Assembly: GCA_937922795.1 (NCBI GenBank)
Contig: CALAJK010000001.1
Location: forward strand, 1 to 52,643
DNA length: 52,643 nucleotides
Reading direction: 5' to 3'
From: an uncultured Anaerolineae bacterium
Lineage (GTDB): Bacteria > Chloroflexota > Anaerolineae > Aggregatilineales > Phototrophicaceae
The stretch's first letter is position 1. The number at the start of each line of letters is the position of its first letter. The notes below the pieces were generated by a model that had not been told where the DNA came from, did not search any database, and worked only from the letters and a program-made list of their open reading frames with translations. The position numbers and the translations under genes were made by a program. Of the stretch, positions 8,096 to 20,121 are shown piece after piece.

Positions 8096-8425
8096 ATGGG
8101 TGACAAGACCTTTGAAGTGACTGAGGCGACTTGGGAACAGGACGTGCTGAAGTCAGCCGAACCCGTCTTGGTCGATTTCTGGGCCGAGTGGTGTGGGCCG
8201 TGCAAGATGATCGCCCCCATCGTTGATCAGATTGCCGAAGAATACGCGGGCAAACTCAAAGTCGGCAAACTCGATGCCGACACCAACCAGGAAGTGTTGA
8301 TGCGCTACGGCATCATGGGCATTCCCACGCTGATCCTGTTCAAGAATGGTCAGCCGGTCGAACGCATCACCGGCTATCAGCCTAAAGACCGGATCACCCA
8401 TAAACTGATGCCGCATCTCGGCTGA
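8096..8425 (+). CDS. trxA: Thioredoxin
   Basis: Small disulfide reductase of the cytosol. The 109 residues are a single thioredoxin fold with the active site WCGPC (Cys33 and Cys36) after VLVDFWAEW, and the cis-proline region GIPTLILFKNGQ near 75-86. No signal peptide. AGAGGAG (8076-8082) supports the ATG at a rather long spacing. It is transcribed alone, divergent from hrcA, and ends in a hairpin shared with the converging kinase gene. Sharing an intergenic region with the heat-shock repressor suggests stress control, which is an inference. Confidence 0.97.
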   Translation: MGDKTFEVTEATWEQDVLKSAEPVLVDFWAEWCGPCKMIAPIVDQIAEEYAGKLKVGKLDADTNQEVLMRYGIMGIPTLILFKNGQPVERITGYQPKDRITHKLMPHLG

Positions 8426-8448
8426 ACTTCAGGTGAGCCCAAATGCTC

Positions 8449-8478
8449 AGGAGCGCCTGCAATTCTGCAAGCGCTCCT
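8449..8478. terminator. Bidirectional terminator between trxA and the kinase gene
   Basis: A perfect 8-bp stem AGGAGCGC (8449-8456) with GCGCTCCT (8471-8478), with inner TGCA/TGCA pairing (8458-8461, 8466-8469). A short T-run follows on the plus strand. It sits between two converging genes, as expected for a shared terminator. Confidence 0.7.
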
Positions 8479-8500
8479 TTCGATTCGGGGGCGTCTACGT

Positions 8501-11500
8501 CTAATTGACGGCCTGGGGCTGAGGCGCTGACTCTGATGGCTCGGCGGCGGCGTCGGCGGCCAGCGGGATGGTGAAGTTGAAAGTCGTTCCCTGGCCGATC
8601 TGGCTCTCCACCCAGATACGCCCCCCATGACGTTCGATGATGCCGTGGACGATGGTCAAGCCCAGACCTGTGCCTGGCTGCTCGCGCGCCAGCGGGTTGT
8701 CGCTGCGGAAGTAGGGGGTGAACAACTGCTTGAGATCATCCTCGCTCATGCCGATGCCCGTGTCGGTTACGCTGACATGCAGCGCCGGGCCCAGGTCTCG
8801 GCCTTTGCCGTCGCGATTCGTTTCGGCGACCTGCGCGCGCAGCGTGATATGACCCTCAGGCGGGGTGTATTTGTAAGCGTTGCTGAGCAAGTTGGTCAGC
8901 ACCTGAATGAGGCGGTTCTGATCGGCCAGGATGGCGGGCAGAGTGTCCGGAATGTCGAGCGTCAGCGTCTGGTGCTTCTCCTCGATCTGACGCAGCAGCG
9001 GACGCAGCGACTCGGTCACCACAGCGCGGAAGTCCAGCGGCTGGAACTCCATCGGCATTTTCTTGGTTTGCAGTTTGGTCACGTCGTTCAGGTCGCTCAC
9101 CAGGGTCTGCATCCGGTCGATGTTGGCGCGGATCGTCCCCAGGAAAGCCTGCTGCTGCTCAGAGAGCGCGCCGGTGACGCCGCTGATGAGCAGATCGGTG
9201 TAGCCCTTCATCGACGTCATCGGGGTCTTCAGCTCGTGGGCGACGAAGCTGACAAACTCGCTCTTCCACTCGTTGGCGCGGGTCATTTCGGCGTAGAACT
9301 GCGCATTGGTGATGGCGATGATGGCGTGCTCCGCCAGGCGCTGAACGAAGGCCAAATCGATCAGGTTGAGCCGCGGCTCGGTGTCTTTCTCCAACACCAG
9401 CAGCGCGTGAATTTCGCCGCCGGACATCATAGGAACGGTGATCTGACTCTTCGAGCCGCGCAGGCTGGGGATGTAGTTCGGGTCGATCGTCACGTCGGTG
9501 GCGATGTCGGGTTGGCGGGTGCGCATCACGCGGCTGACGATGCCGCGGTCCAGCGGCCAAAGCTGACCATCGGCGCCCGGCGGGAAATCTTCCGGCTCGT
9601 AGCCGTGGCGGGAGAGGATCTGGAGCATAGGGGGATCGCCCACCACCAGCCCCAGCGCGCCGGCGGTGGCGCCGGTATTGGCGATAGCCCACCGCATGGT
9701 AGTATCGGCCACGCGCTGCAAGTCGAGCGACCGGTTGAGCTCCACGTCAATGCGCTCCAGCGCCTGCAGCTCGGCCACGCGCTTGCTCAACTGCATGTCG
9801 GTCATCTCGAACAGTCGCGCATTTTCGATGGCGATGGCCGCCTGAGCGGCGAAAGTCGCCAGCAGCTCCAGGTCTTCCTGGACGTAAGCGCCGCCGCCCT
9901 TTTTGTTGATGACCTCCAGCACGCCGATGACCTGTTTCTGCGCGATCAACGGCACGGCCAGCACCGCCGTCGTGCTGAAACTGCCTTTGGCCACTTCGCC
10001 GCCCCAGCGCGGGTCGTTGGCGGCATCGTTGACGATCACGCCTTTGCCCGTGCTGGCCACTTCGCCCACCAGGCCGCGCTTGGCCGGGAAGCGCGAGCCG
10101 ACCAGTTCCTGGCCGCTGCCCACGGCCACTTTGAACTCCAAGTCGCGGGTTTCGTCATCTACGACCAGCAGCAGCGAGCCGGCTTCAGCGTCGAGGATGT
10201 CCACCGCGCTGGCGGTGATGAGTTCGAGCAGGCTCTCGACATGGAGTTCAGACGCCAGCCGGCGGCTGATGTCGTTGAGCGCCGAAAGCTGGCGCGCGCG
10301 CAGGTTGGTCTCGGCGAACAATCGAGCTTTTTCGATGGAGGTCGCCGCCAATGAGCCGATGTCGCCGAAGATGCGGAGCTGGTCATCGGTGAACTTCTGG
10401 TCGGCCTGAGGCGAGCCGGCGGCCAGCATCCCCAGCGTGTTGGAGCCGACGATCATCGGCACGCCCATCCAGGCTTTGAGCTGGGGATCCTCGTAGATGA
10501 TCGGCGCGCTGCGGTGCGCCATGGCGGCGGCGTAATCCTCAACCCGCAGCGGGGCGCCGCTCCGCACCACCTCGCTGAACAGATCGCGCCCCAGCAACCA
10601 GCGCCGGTTCTCGCGGTCGCGGAAGCGCTCGTAATCTTCTGAGAAGAAGGCGAAGTACAGCTTGTCGGTGGCTGCCTCGCGCAGCACGATGTAGAAATGG
10701 GGCGAGTCGATCAATTTGCCGGTTTGCGCGCTGATCAGCTCCAGCAGATCGTCGAACTCCAGGGTGAAATTGGCCGCTTGGCTGACTTGGCTGAGCACGT
10801 CTAGCTCACGCACCCGGCGTTCCAGCGCGTCGATCGCCTGAGCGCGTTCGACCGAGATGGCCATCTGGTTGGTGAGGTTCTGGATGAACCGCAGTTCCTC
10901 GAACCGGTAGACCCTGCTGCCGGAGCGCGGCGGGCTGATCGACACAAACCCGATCAACTGCTTTCGCCCGCGCAGCCGGGCGATGACCAGCGTGCGCAAA
11001 ATGCTCAGCCGCGCCCGTTCGTCGCGCAGTTCAAGCGGCCAAGGGCGGTTCGGCTCCAGGTGTATCAGATCCTCCTGCTGAGGATCGTTGAGCAGCTTCA
11101 GCAGGCTGCTGTCAGCCGAGAACCGGATATCGGTGCGGTAGGCCTCGCCGCCAACAGTCATATAGCTGCCGGTGTCGCGGTTGAGCAGGAAGACGAAAGC
11201 GCTGACAGGGGCGATCGTCTCGCGCAGTTGACGCTGGAAGGCCTCGATGATCTGGTCAAGCTCGGCCAGCGAGGTCAGCTCGCGGGCGAAGGCTTCTACC
11301 CGCTGCTGATAGTCGGCTCGCGTGCGGAAGTAGATGCGGTCAATGCGGTTTTGCAGGTACGTTCGCAGCGGCAGGAACAAGACGGCCATCACGAAGACGG
11401 TGAGCGCGACCAGTAGCGGGTCGCTGGCGGCCATCTGGAGCGTGCTGCGCGTGACCAGCGTGCTGCCGAAAACGACCAGGAAGTAACCGATGATCAGCGC

Positions 11501-12730
11501 GCCGAGCAGCAGGCTGTAGGTGATCGCCTGGCTGATGACTTTGTCCGTGTCCACTGTGCGGTACTGGAGCACAGCGTAGGCGAAACTGGCGATCGGCAGG
11601 ATGATGAAGGGCATAACCGCCGCGCTGGTCAGCGGGATTAGCGTCCGGTACGTGATGAGCATGAGCAGGTTGTTGACAGCCCACAGCAGCGCCGGCAGGA
11701 TGATCATGGCCAGGCCGATGAGGCCGGTGTTGCACTGATCGCGCACCAGGGTTGAGGTGGCGATAGCGCGCCGCCGCAGCAGGCTGAAAGTCAACACCAG
11801 CGCCGCCGCCGCCGCCGCGTACATGCCGACCTGCCACAGCAGCGGAAAAGCCCAGGGACTGGTTGGGTTCTGATAGGCGAGCACGACCACGACCGCCAGT
11901 ATCCCGCTCATCAGCGCCGGCAGATAGAGCAGGCCGGGGCGGCGGTAGAGCAGCGTCAGCTTGACGGGGAACGTGAGCGCGAGCATGCCGATCGTGCCGC
12001 TCAAGAAGCTGACAGCGACCAGCCATACCGGCGTCAAGGTATAGGTGGTATGGGCGCTGAAACTGCCCGCCAGCAGCACGGCGGCTACCGCGCCGGTCAA
12101 GGCGATGATCCGCGCCAGCGCCTGGTTGGGGCGCAGCGCCAGCAGCGCGCCGCTGAGCAGCAGCGCCAGGACGGCCGCGCCTGCCGGGATGAGAAAGTGG
12201 GCGGTGAAGTCATTGGGAGGCAGGGGGATCACCCAGTAGGCGGCGCGGCAGCGGGCGATCCCGTCCTGGGGTGCAGCGCAGACGATCGTCCGCTGCCCCC
12301 GCACCACCGGCGCGTCTGTCGGGCGCTCAATTTCGACTTCCAAACGGTCGCCTGGGCGGACACGGCTCATGAAATCCAGGAAACGCTGCCGCGCCTCGGC
12401 GACGTCGCCGGGCGTCAGCGACATCGGCTGGCCGTTGATGGCCACGACGCGGTCGAGCGGCTGCAGGCCGGCCGCCAGGGCGGGCCAGGGGCGGGAATTG
12501 ACGGACTGGCTGCCATCCACCACCAGGAACGGCGTGAGCATGGCGCCGAAGAACGGGCGCCCGCGCATCTGGAAGGCCTGAACGGCGAAGGCGAGGCACA
12601 GCGCCGCTGCGCTGAACCAGACCAGCAGCGTCAGCAGAAAACCTGGCCGCTGATCTGGAACGACTGACCAGGCGAGTCGCCACTCCCGCCAGAGGCTGCG
12701 AGAGGGGCTGGTGTTGGATAGGGCGCTCAT
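8501..12730 (-). CDS. Membrane sensor histidine kinase with PDZ-like and multiple GAF domains
   Basis: A very large (1409-residue) sensor kinase. Order seen: one N-terminal membrane helix (about 30-50); an extracytoplasmic PDZ-like segment (about 65-150, with GLQPLDRVVAINGQP); a block of about nine membrane helices (170-470); four GAF-like domains starting near 488, 640, 813 and 990; a HisKA dimerisation domain with the phospho-accepting His1165 in FVAHELKTP; and a HATPase_c domain with the N-box TNLLSNAYKY and a G-box ending in GTGLGLTIVHG. A kinase that senses a ligand or redox state is expected, but the signal cannot be read from sequence. No response regulator gene lies in the window, so it is an orphan here. 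It has its own extended -10 promoter and converges on trxA. Confidence 0.9.
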   Translation of the reverse strand: MSALSNTSPSRSLWREWRLAWSVVPDQRPGFLLTLLVWFSAAALCLAFAVQAFQMRGRPFFGAMLTPFLVVDGSQSVNSRPWPALAAGLQPLDRVVAINGQPMSLTPGDVAEARQRFLDFMSRVRPGDRLEVEIERPTDAPVVRGQRTIVCAAPQDGIARCRAAYWVIPLPPNDFTAHFLIPAGAAVLALLLSGALLALRPNQALARIIALTGAVAAVLLAGSFSAHTTYTLTPVWLVAVSFLSGTIGMLALTFPVKLTLLYRRPGLLYLPALMSGILAVVVVLAYQNPTSPWAFPLLWQVGMYAAAAAALVLTFSLLRRRAIATSTLVRDQCNTGLIGLAMIILPALLWAVNNLLMLITYRTLIPLTSAAVMPFIILPIASFAYAVLQYRTVDTDKVISQAITYSLLLGALIIGYFLVVFGSTLVTRSTLQMAASDPLLVALTVFVMAVLFLPLRTYLQNRIDRIYFRTRADYQQRVEAFARELTSLAELDQIIEAFQRQLRETIAPVSAFVFLLNRDTGSYMTVGGEAYRTDIRFSADSSLLKLLNDPQQEDLIHLEPNRPWPLELRDERARLSILRTLVIARLRGRKQLIGFVSISPPRSGSRVYRFEELRFIQNLTNQMAISVERAQAIDALERRVRELDVLSQVSQAANFTLEFDDLLELISAQTGKLIDSPHFYIVLREAATDKLYFAFFSEDYERFRDRENRRWLLGRDLFSEVVRSGAPLRVEDYAAAMAHRSAPIIYEDPQLKAWMGVPMIVGSNTLGMLAAGSPQADQKFTDDQLRIFGDIGSLAATSIEKARLFAETNLRARQLSALNDISRRLASELHVESLLELITASAVDILDAEAGSLLLVVDDETRDLEFKVAVGSGQELVGSRFPAKRGLVGEVASTGKGVIVNDAANDPRWGGEVAKGSFSTTAVLAVPLIAQKQVIGVLEVINKKGGGAYVQEDLELLATFAAQAAIAIENARLFEMTDMQLSKRVAELQALERIDVELNRSLDLQRVADTTMRWAIANTGATAGALGLVVGDPPMLQILSRHGYEPEDFPPGADGQLWPLDRGIVSRVMRTRQPDIATDVTIDPNYIPSLRGSKSQITVPMMSGGEIHALLVLEKDTEPRLNLIDLAFVQRLAEHAIIAITNAQFYAEMTRANEWKSEFVSFVAHELKTPMTSMKGYTDLLISGVTGALSEQQQAFLGTIRANIDRMQTLVSDLNDVTKLQTKKMPMEFQPLDFRAVVTESLRPLLRQIEEKHQTLTLDIPDTLPAILADQNRLIQVLTNLLSNAYKYTPPEGHITLRAQVAETNRDGKGRDLGPALHVSVTDTGIGMSEDDLKQLFTPYFRSDNPLAREQPGTGLGLTIVHGIIERHGGRIWVESQIGQGTTFNFTIPLAADAAAEPSESAPQPQAVN

Positions 12731-12761
12731 GCCGGGGAATCCTCCGCCAAACTACGTTTAC

Positions 12762-12770
12762 ATTTTATCA
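12762..12770 (-). promoter_or_regulatory. Extended -10 promoter of the sensor kinase gene
   Basis: On the minus strand TGA-TAAAAT forms an extended -10 box 32 bases before the kinase ATG. No good -35 hexamer is visible. AGGA lies about 11 bases before the ATG. Confidence 0.45.
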
Positions 12771-12841
12771 CACCCGCCAAAACACAACTATTCAGGTCGC
12801 GGCTTCAGCCCTCAGGGTGCATGTGATACCGTCTGAGTTTC

Positions 12842-12850
12842 TGCTATAAT
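12842..12850 (+). promoter_or_regulatory. Extended -10 promoter of the mutase small-subunit operon
   Basis: TGC-TATAAT, an extended and otherwise perfect -10 box, about 67 bases before the small-subunit ATG. The -35 position (12822-12827, TGTGAT) is weak. It should drive the B12 subunit, meaB and probably prs. Confidence 0.6.
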
Positions 12851-12916
12851 CGAAATGTAAGGGTCCAGCGACCACATGATCATGACACCCCGCCATTTCA
12901 GGAGCGCTCACAGCTC

Positions 12917-13336
12917 ATGACTGATCAGCGAACCATCCGCGTGTTGATTGCTAAGCCCGGCCTGGACGGTCACGATCGCGGCGCCAAAGTGATCGCCCGG
13001 GCGCTGCGCGATGCTGGCATGGAGGTGATTTATACCGGTTTGCGCCAGACGCCGGAGATGGTGGCGGAGGCGGCGCTCCAGGAAGATGTGGATGTCGTCG
13101 GCCTCAGCATCCTCAGCGGCGCGCATCTAGCGCTGGTGCCGCGCATCCGGCAGTTGATGGACGAGAACGATCTGCGCGATGTGCCGCTGCTGGTTGGCGG
13201 GATCATTCCGGATGAAGACGTGCCGGCGCTGCGGGCGGCGGGCGTGTCGGGCGTGTTCGGCCCGGGGACGAGCACGGAGGCCATCATCGAGCATATCCGT
13301 CAGGTGGTGATGAACCGCGGCGGGCGTGAGGGATGA
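12917..13336 (+). CDS. B12-binding small subunit of acyl-CoA mutase
   Basis: Stand-alone cobalamin-binding domain of a methylmalonyl-CoA-type mutase, 139 residues, cytosolic. It shows the DxHxxG signature (DGHDRG) with His19 as the lower axial cobalt ligand, then the SxL segment (LSILSG) and the GG loop (VGGIIPD). In Chloroflexota, archaea and Streptomyces isobutyryl-CoA mutase this domain is a separate gene, and the large subunits here (36444-38126 and 50886-52559) indeed lack it. It overlaps meaB by 4 bases (ATGA), which suggests coupled translation. It is the only B12 subunit in the window, so it may partner the methylmalonyl-CoA type, the isobutyryl-CoA type, or both. GGAG at 12901-12904 is 12 bases before the ATG. 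Confidence 0.93.
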   Translation: MTDQRTIRVLIAKPGLDGHDRGAKVIARALRDAGMEVIYTGLRQTPEMVAEAALQEDVDVVGLSILSGAHLALVPRIRQLMDENDLRDVPLLVGGIIPDEDVPALRAAGVSGVFGPGTSTEAIIEHIRQVVMNRGGREG

Positions 13337-14382
13337 CGATGGAGCTGGTTGAGCCGGTCTTGGCCGGCGACCGCCGGGCGCTGGCGCGGCTGCTGACGGC
13401 GGTCGAGGGCGGCGCGGCCGATCTGCCTCAGGCACTGGCGGCGCTGTATCCACATACCGGCCGCGCCTGGGTGATCGGCATCACTGGCGCGCCGGGCACG
13501 GGCAAGAGCTCGCTGGTCAACGCCCTGGCCAAAGCCTTTCGTGAGCGCGGCCGCACCATCGGCATCATCGCGGTAGACCCGACCAGCCCATTTTCGGGCG
13601 GCGCCATCCTGGGGGATCGCATCCGCATGCGCGATCTAGCCGGCGATCGCGGCGTTTTCATCCGCAGTATGGCGACGCGCGGCAGCCTGGGCGGGCTGTC
13701 GCGCGCGACCCGCGATGCGATCCGCGTCCTAGACGCGGCGGGGTTCGAGATCATCTTTGTGGAGACGGTGGGATCTGGCCAGAGCGAGGTGGACATCGTC
13801 CGCACCGCGCAGACGACCGTCGTCGTCGAGGCTCCGGGCTTGGGCGACGATGTGCAGGCCATCAAAGCCGGCATCCTCGAAATTGCCGATGTGTTGGTGG
13901 TGAACAAGGCCGATCGCCCCGGCGCTGATCACACGGTGCGCGCCCTGCGGGCGATGCTCGAACTGGGACATCCCGTGTCCCGGGGGCCGCTGACCGCCCA
14001 TCACGGCCGGCTGATGCAGGCGGCTCCGGCAGATGACAATGACAGCCAGGAACGGTTGTGGCTGCCGCCAGTGATCGAGACGGTCGCCACCGAAAGTCAG
14101 GGGATCGACACCCTGCTGCAAGCCTTGGAAGCCCATCGGCAGCATCTGCTGCAAGATGGCGTCCAGCCCAGTCGCGAGCGCGAGCGCATCGAGATCGAAC
14201 TGCTCGATCGGCTGCAGGCGTCCCTGCTGGCGCGGCTGCTGAGCCGCGTCCCGGCAGACGTCTTCGCGACCGTCATCGAGCAGGTGCAGTCCCGTGCATT
14301 AGATCCGCAAAGCGCAGTGGCGACCTTGCTCGAAGCCTATGATCAAGTGATAAAAATCCACTCTGAACGCGCGGCGAGTTGA
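13333..14382 (+). CDS. meaB: Mutase-associated GTPase (MeaB/ArgK family)
   Basis: G3E-family GTPase that gates delivery of adenosylcobalamin to the mutase and protects it from inactivation. The 349 residues carry the P-loop [10 protein letters not shown] (51-60), the [19 protein letters not shown] segment (81-99), the Walker B-like [11 protein letters not shown] (144-154; many homologues have GVGQ here) and the base-specificity motif NKAD (191-194), followed by a helical dimerisation tail. Its ATG overlaps the stop of the B12 subunit, the usual pairing for this chaperone. prs begins 13 bases after its stop. Confidence 0.94.
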   Translation: MTMELVEPVLAGDRRALARLLTAVEGGAADLPQALAALYPHTGRAWVIGITGAPGTGKSSLVNALAKAFRERGRTIGIIAVDPTSPFSGGAILGDRIRMRDLAGDRGVFIRSMATRGSLGGLSRATRDAIRVLDAAGFEIIFVETVGSGQSEVDIVRTAQTTVVVEAPGLGDDVQAIKAGILEIADVLVVNKADRPGADHTVRALRAMLELGHPVSRGPLTAHHGRLMQAAPADDNDSQERLWLPPVIETVATESQGIDTLLQALEAHRQHLLQDGVQPSRERERIEIELLDRLQASLLARLLSRVPADVFATVIEQVQSRALDPQSAVATLLEAYDQVIKIHSERAAS

Positions 14383-14395
14383 AGGATGTCAGACG

Positions 14396-15421
14396 ATGAG
14401 CGGCATGTTGATCAAAGTGCCCGGCACGAAACTGGTGAAAGAGGCGCTGCCGCGCCCTCTTAGGCAAGAACCGGGGCAGTACGGTCATATTATGCTGCAC
14501 TCTGGTTCGGCTTCCAAAGTCCTCACGGCCGAGGTCGCCAAATACTTGGGGCTGGAGCCGTGCCATGCGGAACGGATCGTTTTCCCCAACGAGAACATCT
14601 TCGTGCAGTTGAAGGAGAGCGTGCGCGGCCAGGATGTGTTCTTGATCCAGACGATGGCGCACCCGCTGCATGACAACTTCATGGAGATGCTGATCCTGAT
14701 CGATGCGCTCAAGCGCGACTCGGCCGGCCGCATCAACGTCGTGATCCCGTATATGTCGTACACACGGTCAGACAAGAAAGACCAGCCGCGCGTGCCGATC
14801 ACCGCCCGGTTGGTGGCCAACCTGATCGAGACGGCCGGCGCTGACCGCTACATCACGGTAGATCTGCACACCGGCCAGATCCAGGGATTCTTCAACATCC
14901 CCGGCGACAACCTGACCGCGTTTCACCTGCTCAGCGATCACGTTCTGGAGCGCAAGATACCCAATCTAGCGGTGGTCTCCGCCGATCTGGGGTTTGCCAA
15001 GAAAGCGCGCAATTTCGCCGAGAAGTTGGGAGCGCCGCTGGCCATCGTCGAGAAGCGGCGGCTGTTCAACACCGGTCAATCGGAAGCGCTGACCGTGATC
15101 GGCGACGTGGATGGGTACAATGTGCTGGTCGTGGATGACGAAGTGCTCACCGGCGGCACGATCGCCGACGTCATCCAATCGGTGCGCGAAAAAGGCGCGC
15201 GCGATGTCTATCTAGCGTTCACTCATGCGCTGTTGGCTCCCCAAGCAGTGGAGCGGTTCAAAAAACTGGACATCAAAGAGATCATCACCACCGACACCGT
15301 GCCGCTGCCGCCGGAGCGCATCTTGCCCAACATGACGATTCTGTCGGTGGCGCCCATGCTGGGCGAGGTCATCCTCAGGACGCACGAAGGGCGCAGCGTG
15401 GGCGAGCTGTTCAACGAGTGA
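14396..15421 (+). CDS. prs: Ribose-phosphate pyrophosphokinase (PRPP synthetase)
   Basis: Makes PRPP from ribose 5-phosphate and ATP for nucleotide, His and Trp synthesis. The 341 residues include the N-terminal subdomain with FPNENIFVQLKESVRGQDVF (63-82), the flexible-loop region SDKKDQPRVPITARLVANL (125-143), the metal-site motif VDLHTGQIQGFF (155-166) and the PRPP-binding loop VLVVDDEVLTGGTI (243-256). It is slightly longer than the usual 310-320 residues, and the loop Arg-Gln-Asp seen in classical class I enzymes reads SDKKDQ, so kinetics or allostery may differ. AAGGA lies 9 bases before the ATG. Its place after meaB looks like operon read-through rather than shared function. Confidence 0.88.
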   Translation: MSGMLIKVPGTKLVKEALPRPLRQEPGQYGHIMLHSGSASKVLTAEVAKYLGLEPCHAERIVFPNENIFVQLKESVRGQDVFLIQTMAHPLHDNFMEMLILIDALKRDSAGRINVVIPYMSYTRSDKKDQPRVPITARLVANLIETAGADRYITVDLHTGQIQGFFNIPGDNLTAFHLLSDHVLERKIPNLAVVSADLGFAKKARNFAEKLGAPLAIVEKRRLFNTGQSEALTVIGDVDGYNVLVVDDEVLTGGTIADVIQSVREKGARDVYLAFTHALLAPQAVERFKKLDIKEIITTDTVPLPPERILPNMTILSVAPMLGEVILRTHEGRSVGELFNE

Positions 15422-15433
15422 CGCTGGTCGCCG

Positions 15434-16399
15434 TCAGTAGGCGCGGGTGGCCTGGCTCAGACGGTCAACCTCGTCGGCTGACAGTTTGATGTCGACCGCG
15501 CCGATCACCTCTTGAAGCTGGGCGACGGTGCGCGCGCCGATGATCGGGGCCGTCACCGCCGGGTTCGCCAGCAGCCAGGCCAAAGCTACCTGCGCGACCG
15601 GAGCCTGATGCGCGGCGGCGATCTCGCGGACGACGTCTAGAGCATCGTGCGCGGCTGGATCGTGGATGAGCCGCTGGATCAGACCGCTGTTTGACCGCGT
15701 GGTATCGGCGTCGGCTTGGCCGCGGCGATATTTGCCGGTGAGGAAGCCGGCGGCCAGCGGGCTGTAGGGGATGACGCCGATGCCCTGATCGAGGCACAAT
15801 GGCTGAAGCTCGCGCTCGAATTCCGCCCGGTTGAACAGGCTGTAATGCGGCTGCAGGCAGTCGAAGCGCGCTAGATGATGCACATCGCTGATCCACAAGG
15901 TTTTACACAGCAGCCAGGCCGGATAGTTGCTGGCCCCGATGTAACGGACTTTGCCGGCGCGGACCAGCGCATCCAGCGCCGACAGGGTTTCCTCCAGCGG
16001 GGTCTGATCGTCAGGCCAGTGCACCTGATACAGATCAATGTAGTCCGTCTGGAGCCGGCGCAGACTGTCTTCAGCGGCCTGCAGCAGGTGCGCCCGGCTG
16101 AGCCCTTCGCCGTTCGGCCCGTCCCACATGCGGCCGCGCGCCTTGGTGGCGACGACCACGCTGCGGCGGGGGCGGTCTTTCAGCCAACTGCCGATGATCG
16201 TCTCCGACTCGCCGCCCCGGTTGCCTTCGACCCAGGACGAATAGATGTCGGCGGTGTCGATGAAATTGATGCCCGCGTCGAAGGCGGCGTCTAAAATGCG
16301 GTGGGAAGTCGCCTCGTCCGCCGACCAGCCGAAGGTCATCGCCCCCAGACACAGGCGGCTGACTTTCAAACCCGTCCGTCCTAACGATGTGTAGTGCAT
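15434..16399 (-). CDS. Aldo/keto reductase
   Basis: NADPH-dependent oxidoreductase of the AKR superfamily, 321 residues, cytosolic TIM barrel. It begins with the typical [20 protein letters not shown]. The catalytic tetrad is visible: Asp and Tyr in DTADIYSS, Lys in VATKARG and His in YQVHWPDD. The NADP-binding C-terminal segment [13 protein letters not shown] is present. It resembles the general-stress/YghZ-type subgroup, and the substrate cannot be told. Its stop faces the prs stop only 12 bases away with no hairpin between. Confidence 0.9.
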   Translation of the reverse strand: MHYTSLGRTGLKVSRLCLGAMTFGWSADEATSHRILDAAFDAGINFIDTADIYSSWVEGNRGGESETIIGSWLKDRPRRSVVVATKARGRMWDGPNGEGLSRAHLLQAAEDSLRRLQTDYIDLYQVHWPDDQTPLEETLSALDALVRAGKVRYIGASNYPAWLLCKTLWISDVHHLARFDCLQPHYSLFNRAEFERELQPLCLDQGIGVIPYSPLAAGFLTGKYRRGQADADTTRSNSGLIQRLIHDPAAHDALDVVREIAAAHQAPVAQVALAWLLANPAVTAPIIGARTVAQLQEVIGAVDIKLSADEVDRLSQATRAY

Positions 16400-16521
16400 G
16401 GGTGATCTCCTGATGGCTGTTCCGCTGCCTCATTATACTCGGCGGCTGCGCCCTTGCGCCGGGGCGTCCGGCCCGGCCAGACACTGCTTTCATCATTTCT
16501 AACGGACTGTTGACAGGTTTA

Positions 16522-16530
16522 TGCTATAAT
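16522..16530 (+). promoter_or_regulatory. Extended -10 promoter of secA
   Basis: TGC-TATAAT, a perfect extended -10. A TTGACA at 16510-16515 is only 9 bases upstream, too close to act as its -35. The expected start near 16537 lies downstream of the ATG at 16510, which supports the later SecA start at 16585. Confidence 0.65.
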
Positions 16531-16584
16531 TCCGCCTTGCAAGACGAAACGCGCTCCGTAGGGGTGAGTGACCGAGGCTTTTTG

Positions 16585-19353
<2,769 letters not shown>

Positions 19354-19433
19354 ACGCTGCTGGTGGCCGACGACAGCCGGTCAGATCATCGTTAATCATC
19401 CAGTTGGGTAAGAGCAGTAAAAAGAGGAAGGAA

Positions 19434-19811
19434 ATGCCCACGACAACAGGTTCGGCATCGCGCGGCGTCATGGACGACATTGAACCGTCGCTGCTGGAGT
19501 TTCTGCGCAAGAAAGTCAATTCGTTCGTCAAATGGGACCTGGTGCGTTTCTTTCACGACAATCCACATGCGGCTGACACGGCTGAGAACATCGCCCGCTA
19601 TATCGGGCGCGACGCGCGCACGATCGCCAGTGAACTGGATGAGCTGGCTGAAACGGGTGTGTTAGAGCGCAGTTCGGCGGCGGGGCATGCCATTTACTCT
19701 CTGGCGTCCGATCGGGCGATGCGCGATCTGGTCGGGGGGTTTGTGCGCGCCTGTGACGATCGCCAGTTTCGGGTGAAGGCGATCTATCACGTCATGCGCA
19801 GCATGCGCTGA
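19434..19811 (+). CDS. Small winged-helix DNA-binding-like protein
   Basis: A 125-residue protein of unknown role. Residues about 18-85 (EFLRKKVNSFVKWDLVRFF, IARYIGRDARTIASELDEL, TGVLERSSAAGHAIYSLA) read as a winged helix: three helices with a recognition helix, then a wing. This resembles the ArsR/MarR-like domain-architecture type, without a recognisable effector domain. The start at 19434 is chosen for its GAGGAAGG 5-12 bases upstream; an earlier in-frame ATG overlaps secA. It is followed 9 bases later by two small membrane proteins, so it may be their regulator or a membrane-linked partner. It could also mediate protein rather than DNA contacts. Confidence 0.7.
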   Translation: MPTTTGSASRGVMDDIEPSLLEFLRKKVNSFVKWDLVRFFHDNPHAADTAENIARYIGRDARTIASELDELAETGVLERSSAAGHAIYSLASDRAMRDLVGGFVRACDDRQFRVKAIYHVMRSMR

Positions 19812-19820
19812 GCGTTCTGT

Positions 19821-20114
19821 GTGGGCGCGGTATCGCTGAGCCAACTGCTGCTGCTGTATACCGGGTTTGCGCTGGCGCTGCTGTTGGTGTTTTTGCTGCT
19901 GATCGCCCGCTTCTATCAGCGGTTCTCCGGCGAGCGCACTTACTTCAGGTGGTTTGTGGCGCCAGCGCTGCTGTTTGCGGCGGGTGTGGTGCGTTACGCC
20001 AGCCTCGACCAAATTGCGGGCGATGCGCTGGCAGAGGCTTTGATGGCCGGGGGCGGCGTCGCGATCATCGCGCTGTGTGTCTATCTGCACCAGTTGATGA
20101 CGCGGAATCGATAA
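19821..20114 (+). CDS. Small three-helix membrane protein of unknown function
   Basis: A 97-residue hydrophobic protein that I do not recognise. Predicted membrane segments lie at about 6-28, 44-60 and 72-91, with a basic, aromatic loop (RFYQRFSGERTYFRW) between the first two. It starts with a GTG at 19821, 9 bases after the winged-helix gene, and is followed 7 bases later by another small membrane gene. The tight spacing makes a three-gene unit likely. No catalytic or metal-binding motif is visible. Confidence 0.6.
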   Translation: MGAVSLSQLLLLYTGFALALLLVFLLLIARFYQRFSGERTYFRWFVAPALLFAAGVVRYASLDQIAGDALAEALMAGGGVAIIALCVYLHQLMTRNR

Positions 20115-20121
20115 TGAGCGT

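Noticed and set aside
8627-10354. Long open frame (about 575 codons) opposite the sensor kinase
   Set aside because: It mirrors the kinase in a GC-rich antisense frame, has no domain motif and is rich in Gln, His and Arg, as expected from codon bias.
16510-16515. TTGACA as the -35 of secA
   Set aside because: Only 9 bases separate it from TATAAT; a working spacer is 16-18 bases.
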